10,614 nucleotides of DNA from Euperipatoides rowelli (Eukaryota; Onychophora; Udeonychophora; Euonychophora; Peripatopsidae). This document shows, piece by piece, positions 7,230-10,614 of the stretch; the stretch's first letter is position 1; each line of letters starts with the position of its first letter. A program made the position numbers and the translations under genes. Location: NCBI GenBank assembly GCA_003024985.2, contig PXIH01S0024847.1. One strand, given 5' to 3'. The notes beneath the pieces were generated by a model. That model saw only the letters and a program-made list of their open reading frames with translations. It did not search any database and was not told the origin of the DNA.

Positions 7230-7790
7230 CATGGCCGGCCTTCTCCATAAAGGGGCCAAGGTGCAAGTAAATTTTTGGGGCCCAAAAAATTTTCTCAGCG
7301 ATAAAAAAGCCTCACCTCTTTTCAAGAAAAAATAAATAAGAATAAAATTAAACTAAATTTAAAACAACAAAAAAACAAATTGTATTTGAGGACACTCATT
7401 CTCTGTTCGACTTCGTCCAATAGTTTTTAAAGAACTGTGAACAAATAGACGTCAATATTAAATAAACACTTTATTATAATTTTGTTAGAATTTTAATAAT
7501 CCAACCAATATCTAACGTGTGAGATAAAAATCAGTTTTTTTGGGCACATATCTCGTCGGTATTATTTGAATAACAATCAATCAGTATGTATGATTAAGAT
7601 AAGTTTGCTTTGTTTTCACAGCGCATTAAACACAGCCAGTTTCGCGTTTAGTGCAAAAAATTCAGGTCGTGTTTATAAAATTAATTTTAACCAATATTCA
7701 TGAAAAATTTTCACTTTCTTTTTTTGTTGTTTTTCTTTCCTTTTTTTCTCCGAGGCCCCATGTACAGTCTAGGGCCTTGGGATAACCCTG
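7230..7790. mobile_element. non-autonomous hAT transposon with 8-bp target duplication
   Basis: A 561-bp insert lies in the last GALK2 intron, flanked by an exact 8-bp direct repeat ATTGCTAG (7222-7229 and 7791-7798), the duplication length of hAT elements. Its ends are CATGGCCGGCCTTCTCCATA and, in reverse, CAGGGTTATCCCAAGGCCCT. They share only CA-x-GG and GGCC-rich subterminal blocks (GGGGCCCAAAA on the left, GAGGCCCCATG on the right). Such GGCCGGCC/GGGGCCC-rich ends are typical of short hAT copies. No transposase coding sequence is present, so mobilisation would need a transposase from elsewhere. The insert sits between donor 7874 and acceptor 7114 without touching either. Confidence 0.85.
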
Positions 7791-7874
7791 ATTGCTAGTA
7801 GCCAATATAATAATAAAAAAGAAGATAAAGTCAGTCAAACTAAAAAAATGTTAATCTTAGGAACTCTTACTTAC

Positions 7875-8076
7875 AAACAGATAGATATCAACTGGTCAAG
7901 TTCAGGACAACTACATTCATATTTGTCTTTGCAACTAGCATGACTGTCATTCATTAGTTGACCAAGTTGTTGAAGTGCATCACTGGAATGGGACTCTGCA
8001 ACTTCCTTGAACTTATAGACACGGCTAGCTTCACTGTACACATGCCATGCTCTATCGTGCAGTTTAAATGATTTCT
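7875..8076 (-). CDS. GALK2: GALK2-type N-acetylgalactosamine kinase, penultimate exon
   Basis: The exon begins after acceptor TTTTCTTTTTAG (AG completing a Glu codon) and ends TGT TT before the donor GTAAGT. It carries 66 full codons plus the split ones, phase 1 at the left and phase 2 at the right. It reads [20 protein letters not shown] through [20 protein letters not shown] and [10 protein letters not shown]. The SH-x-S-x-x-x-x-YE-x-SCPELD-x-L segment is a hallmark of galactokinases, and the HVYSEA opening is typical of GALK2. A second AG two bases downstream of the acceptor exists, but only the chosen site keeps the frame and the human-like length. The open frame reaching back to 8227 is read-through into the intron and not coding. 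Confidence 0.95.
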
Positions 8077-8410
8077 CTAAAAAGAAAATAAGCATTGTTA
8101 TTTCAAAAGCATTAATTAAAAGGCAAATAAATTTAATAGAATTATCAAAGACTTCATAGTATAGTATAAGATAGAACTTTATGCAGAATAATGAAGGGAG
8201 AGAGAGAGAGAGTTGAAAGAAAGCCAAAAGAGTAGTGACTTCAGATCTTATTTTTATAATCTAAGTGTTTTTCTTTTCTTTATTGGTTTGTGTTTGATAC
8301 ATTACTTTAATATGTTAAGTATTTTCCTTTCTCTGTTCTTTGTCAATATTTTTGTTGTTTAGGGTTGTTGTTCTATTATGTACAAATAGAGTTTGATGTC
8401 TCATCAAATA

Positions 8411-8440
8411 AATATATATATATATATAATATTATATATA
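8411..8440. repeat. TA-rich microsatellite next to the purine tract
   Basis: An (AT)n run at 8411-8428, then ATATTATATATA, leading straight into the GA-rich tract. A shorter (GA)n run is at about 8195-8213. Both lie in the GALK2 intron. Confidence 0.9.
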
Positions 8441-9200
8441 GAGAGAGAGTGCTAGAAAGAGATCTAGAGAGAGAGCTGAAGATAGAGCTTAAGTGGGAGA
8501 GAGGGTTGGAGGGAGAGGGAGGAGCAAGCAAGAGGGGTGAGAGAGAAGAGTGAGCGACAGAGAGGAGTGAGTGAGAGAGAGGAGCAAGTGAGAGAGAAGA
8601 GCGAGTGAGAGAGGAGTGAGTGAGAAAGAAGTGAGAGAGAGGAGAAAGCAAGAGAGGAGTGGGAGAGAGGAGCGAGCGAGAGGAGAAAGTGAGAGGAGTG
8701 AGCAAGAGGAGAAAGTGAGAGGAATGAGCAAGAGAGAGGAGCAAGTGAGAGAGAAGTGAGTGAGAAGCGAGTGAGAGGAGTAAGCGAGAAGAGCGAGCAA
8801 GAAGGGAGAGAATGAGAGAAGAGCGAGTGAGAGGAGCGAGCAAGAGCAAGGGGAGCGAGCGAGAGAGGATTGAGCGAGAGGAGCAAGCGAGAGGAGCGAG
8901 CAAGAGAGGAGCGAACGAGAGGAGCGAGCGAGAGAGAGGAGCAAGCGAGAGGAATGAGCAAGAGAGGAACAAGCAAGAGGAGTGAGTGAAAGAGCGAGCG
9001 AGAGGAGCAAGTGAGAGAGAGGAGTGAATGAGAAATTAGCGAGCATGTGAGAGGAGTGAGCGAAAGAGAGCAAGTAAGCGAGAAAGAGAGGAGTGAGCGG
9101 GAGAGGAGCGAGCGAGCGAGCAAGAGGTGCGAGTGAGAGAGATGAGCGAGAGAGAGGAGTGAGTGATGTGCGAGCAAAAGAGAGGAGCTTGTGAGAGTGA
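8441..9200. repeat. purine-rich degenerate minisatellite (GAGAGGAGCGAGCGA-like)
   Basis: For about 760 bases the plus strand is almost only G and A, with a C or T at regular places, as in GAGAGGAGCGAGCGAGAGG, GAGCAAGCGAGAGGAG or GAGTGAGTGAGAGAG. The units are irregular, about 10-16 bases. The minus strand, which is the sense strand of the GALK2 pre-mRNA, is a long CU-rich run. The long frames on the minus strand here (Ser, Leu and Ala only) are artefacts of this composition. Such tracts can form triplex or slipped structures and expand easily. Confidence 0.95.
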
Positions 9201-9271
9201 ACAACCACCCCTATTTTAAAGACCCAATTTTCTACACTCTAATCTCTATAGGAATGCAAATTCAAATTTAT

Positions 9272-9377
9272 TTACTTCTTTTGTAAAGTAATTGACTATT
9301 TTATTTATTTTTATTTATTCAGATAAAAGATTAAATAAAAATAAATAAAATAGTCAATTACTTTACAAAAAAAGTAA
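9272..9377. repeat. 46-bp-arm inverted repeat (strong hairpin)
   Basis: Left arm 9272-9317 and right arm 9332-9377 are reverse complements with one mismatch, around a 14-base loop. The outer arm starts TTACTTCTTTTGTAAAGTAA and the inner part is a TTTATTTATT run. The phrase AAGTAATTGACT appears once more directly after the right arm (9373-9384). It lies in the GALK2 intron 8077-9598, so the transcript could fold into a long double strand. It may be a tiny foldback transposon, but no target duplication was seen. Confidence 0.93.
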
Positions 9378-9598
9378 TTGACTAAAACTCAACTGCTGCC
9401 CTATGAGATAAAAAGTAATCCTTCCCATTTCCTCCAATATTCAAATCCTAGTAAAGCCTTTCTATTTATAAATGAAGTATTTCAGTTGTATATTTAGATA
9501 GTATTAAATCGGCACAATGAACAATTTTGATCAATAAACTTATCATTTCACTGAAAATGTTCAAATTCAAACATAATGTCGTCTAAATGAATGCTCAC

Positions 9599-9809
9599 CA
9601 TGCAAAGTGTTTTCACTCAGGCTTTCAGTATTAAGTTCATCTTCTGATACGCCAAGAAACTGGCATATTTCCTCTTTGGTGTAGGGCTCACAGTGTAATT
9701 CTTTATCTACCAGTTCCACCATACTATCAAGACTAACCCCAAGTGCTTTTTGAAGGTCACCAAGCTTGCGATATGCATGCCAATCCAGGTTTTTAATTTT
9801 TGACAAAAT
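9599..9809 (-). CDS. GALK2: GALK2-type N-acetylgalactosamine kinase, upstream internal exon
   Basis: The exon opens after acceptor TATTTTTAG in phase 0 and ends CAT G before the donor GTGAGC (phase 1), giving 70 residues plus one base. It reads ILSKIKNLDWHAYRKLGDLQ, then KALGVSLDSMVELVDKELHC and EPYTKEEICQFLGVSEDEL. The EPY-x-x-EEIC-x-x-LG-x-S-x-x-EL module is an insertion typical of GALK2 and absent from GALK1. Joining to the next exon gives [14 protein letters not shown], the same length as human GALK2 there. The Met-like start some gene finders would place at 9806 is TTG and is not a start. Exons for the N-terminal GHMP half (about 250 residues) must lie beyond 10614. Confidence 0.94.
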
Positions 9810-10614
9810 CTAAAAATATCAGGAATAAAAAAATGTATTAAAACAAATTTATACAATTGTTTAAAAATAGATAATTATCAGTTTGTAAGTAATTGCAATG
9901 GCTTAGATTTAATTGCCTTTAATATTAAGTCCCATTTATGTTGGCATTAATATTTACAACTCAGTCATTACATAAAGTTTTTTTGGATATAGCAGTATCT
10001 CCCATACAGTTTAATACATATTGTACATGTCTCATTATATGATTTCAAGTCATAGTCTATCCCATACAGTGTTATACAAATGGTAGTACTACTGTAATGT
10101 AAATTGAATTTTCAAAATGGCGAAGTCACGTTTTAATTAAACAAAGGAACAGGTTGGCGGCACACAATATCGGCAAACTTTTCACGTAATATGATTTAGT
10201 GTAGATTTGATAAAATGATAATCACAATAACAAACACAATATCCAATTATGGGTTAAGGATGAAGGATTTAATACTAACTACAGGATTAAGATCACCATT
10301 AATGATTCGGATTCCGAATCATGCAACTATTAACAAATCACCAAACAAATCTCTCACAGTTCCAAAACTCGCACCGACTCAGTACAGTTTTTTTCTTTCC
10401 TTTCAACATACACATTACGTCATCAATTCACTACGCACAATCAACTTTCACCAGGAAAAACAAATCTACGAACAATCCAAACATTACTAAGCAGGTATTT
10501 TAAGAACAGCATTATACATGTAAATTAACTATTAATTATTTATCAATCATTAAATGCTAAACATATACATTAATGTACTATCAGAGTTTAATAATGACAA
10601 TATTATGATTCTTG
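9810..10614. other. partial GALK2 intron, AT-rich
   Basis: The intron upstream of the 9809 exon (in gene sense) extends past the window end, at least 805 bases. No GALK2 exon (expected words such as NKA-x-x-x-x-FN-x-R) is visible in it. It holds a 21-bp palindrome at 10302-10322 and a plus-strand A/C-rich stretch at 10200-10490, which keeps a 91-codon frame open, probably by chance. Confidence 0.6.
10302..10322. repeat. 21-bp perfect palindrome, ATGATTCGGA-T-TCCGAATCAT
   Basis: Two 10-base arms are exact reverse complements around a single T. The motif could bind a dimeric transcription factor or be the inner edge of a lost transposon. No known site is recognised with confidence. Confidence 0.6.

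Noticed and set aside
7405-7425. tRNA B-box-like GTTCGACTTC hinting at a SINE
   Set aside because: It lies inside the hAT insert, has no A box at the right distance, and does not match the full B-box consensus.
8077-8227. N-terminal extension of the GALK2 exon frame
   Set aside because: The residues (many F, I, L) have no galactokinase likeness and lie upstream of a good acceptor; joining at 8076 restores the family length.
8365-8553. Plus-strand 62-codon frame rich in Glu and Arg
   Set aside because: It is the TA/GA simple repeat read on the other strand.
8441-9200. CRISPR-like regular repeat
   Set aside because: Units are irregular, there are no unique spacers, and the genome is eukaryotic.
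8376-9208. Three long minus-strand frames made of Ser, Leu, Ala, Arg and Pro
   Set aside because: They are read from the purine-rich minisatellite in overlapping frames, have no complexity, and lie in a GALK2 intron.
10215-10503. Overlapping plus-strand frames of 91 and 60 codons
   Set aside because: No recognisable motif, low-complexity composition, and position within an intron; kept only as a low-interest note.

Overview
This is eukaryotic, AT-rich DNA, most likely from an invertebrate animal. It has spliced genes with GT-AG introns, decayed non-LTR and hAT transposons, long microsatellites, and single N placeholders at 2933 and 4353. No bacterial operons, Shine-Dalgarno sites or CRISPR arrays are visible. 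Species cannot be fixed from sequence alone.

Layout: (1) Positions 1-563 are AT-rich and non-coding, with one 35-bp direct repeat. (2) Positions 564-2404, minus strand, are a 5'-truncated, frameshifted non-LTR retrotransposon (LINE) open reading frame. It keeps recognisable reverse transcriptase motifs (APGPDGL, D-x-x-x-x-F, QGSPL, YIDD) and looks closest to the L1/Tx1 style. A 163-bp tandem duplication (2391-2717) starts exactly at its 5' edge. (3) Positions 2718-4508 are AT-rich non-coding DNA with an LTR-like fragment that ends at the first N. (4) Positions 4509-4643, plus strand, form one clean exon of an M1-family zinc aminopeptidase. It carries the catalytic tyrosine (SYAK), but no partner exon can be found in the window. 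(5) Positions 4644-6908 hold microsatellites, a second copy of a 138-bp segment, and two solitary hAT-type transposon ends. (6) From 6909 to the right end, minus strand, lies the 3' part of a GALK2-type gene (N-acetylgalactosamine kinase, GHMP kinase superfamily). Three coding exons (9809-9599, 8076-7875, 7113-6909) join in frame with matching intron phases and give the C-terminal 205 residues. Earlier exons lie beyond 10614.

The two protein-coding genes face each other (aminopeptidase plus, GALK2 minus), but they do not share a pathway and nothing suggests a joint system. The interest lies in the introns and the assembly. The last GALK2 intron carries a non-autonomous hAT element with a perfect 8-bp target duplication. 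The intron before it carries about 760 bp of purine-rich minisatellite (pyrimidine-rich in the transcript) and a near-perfect 46-bp-arm hairpin. Both N positions directly follow duplicated sequence, so some linkage across them, including the lone aminopeptidase exon, could be an assembly effect. I found no convincing undescribed gene system.
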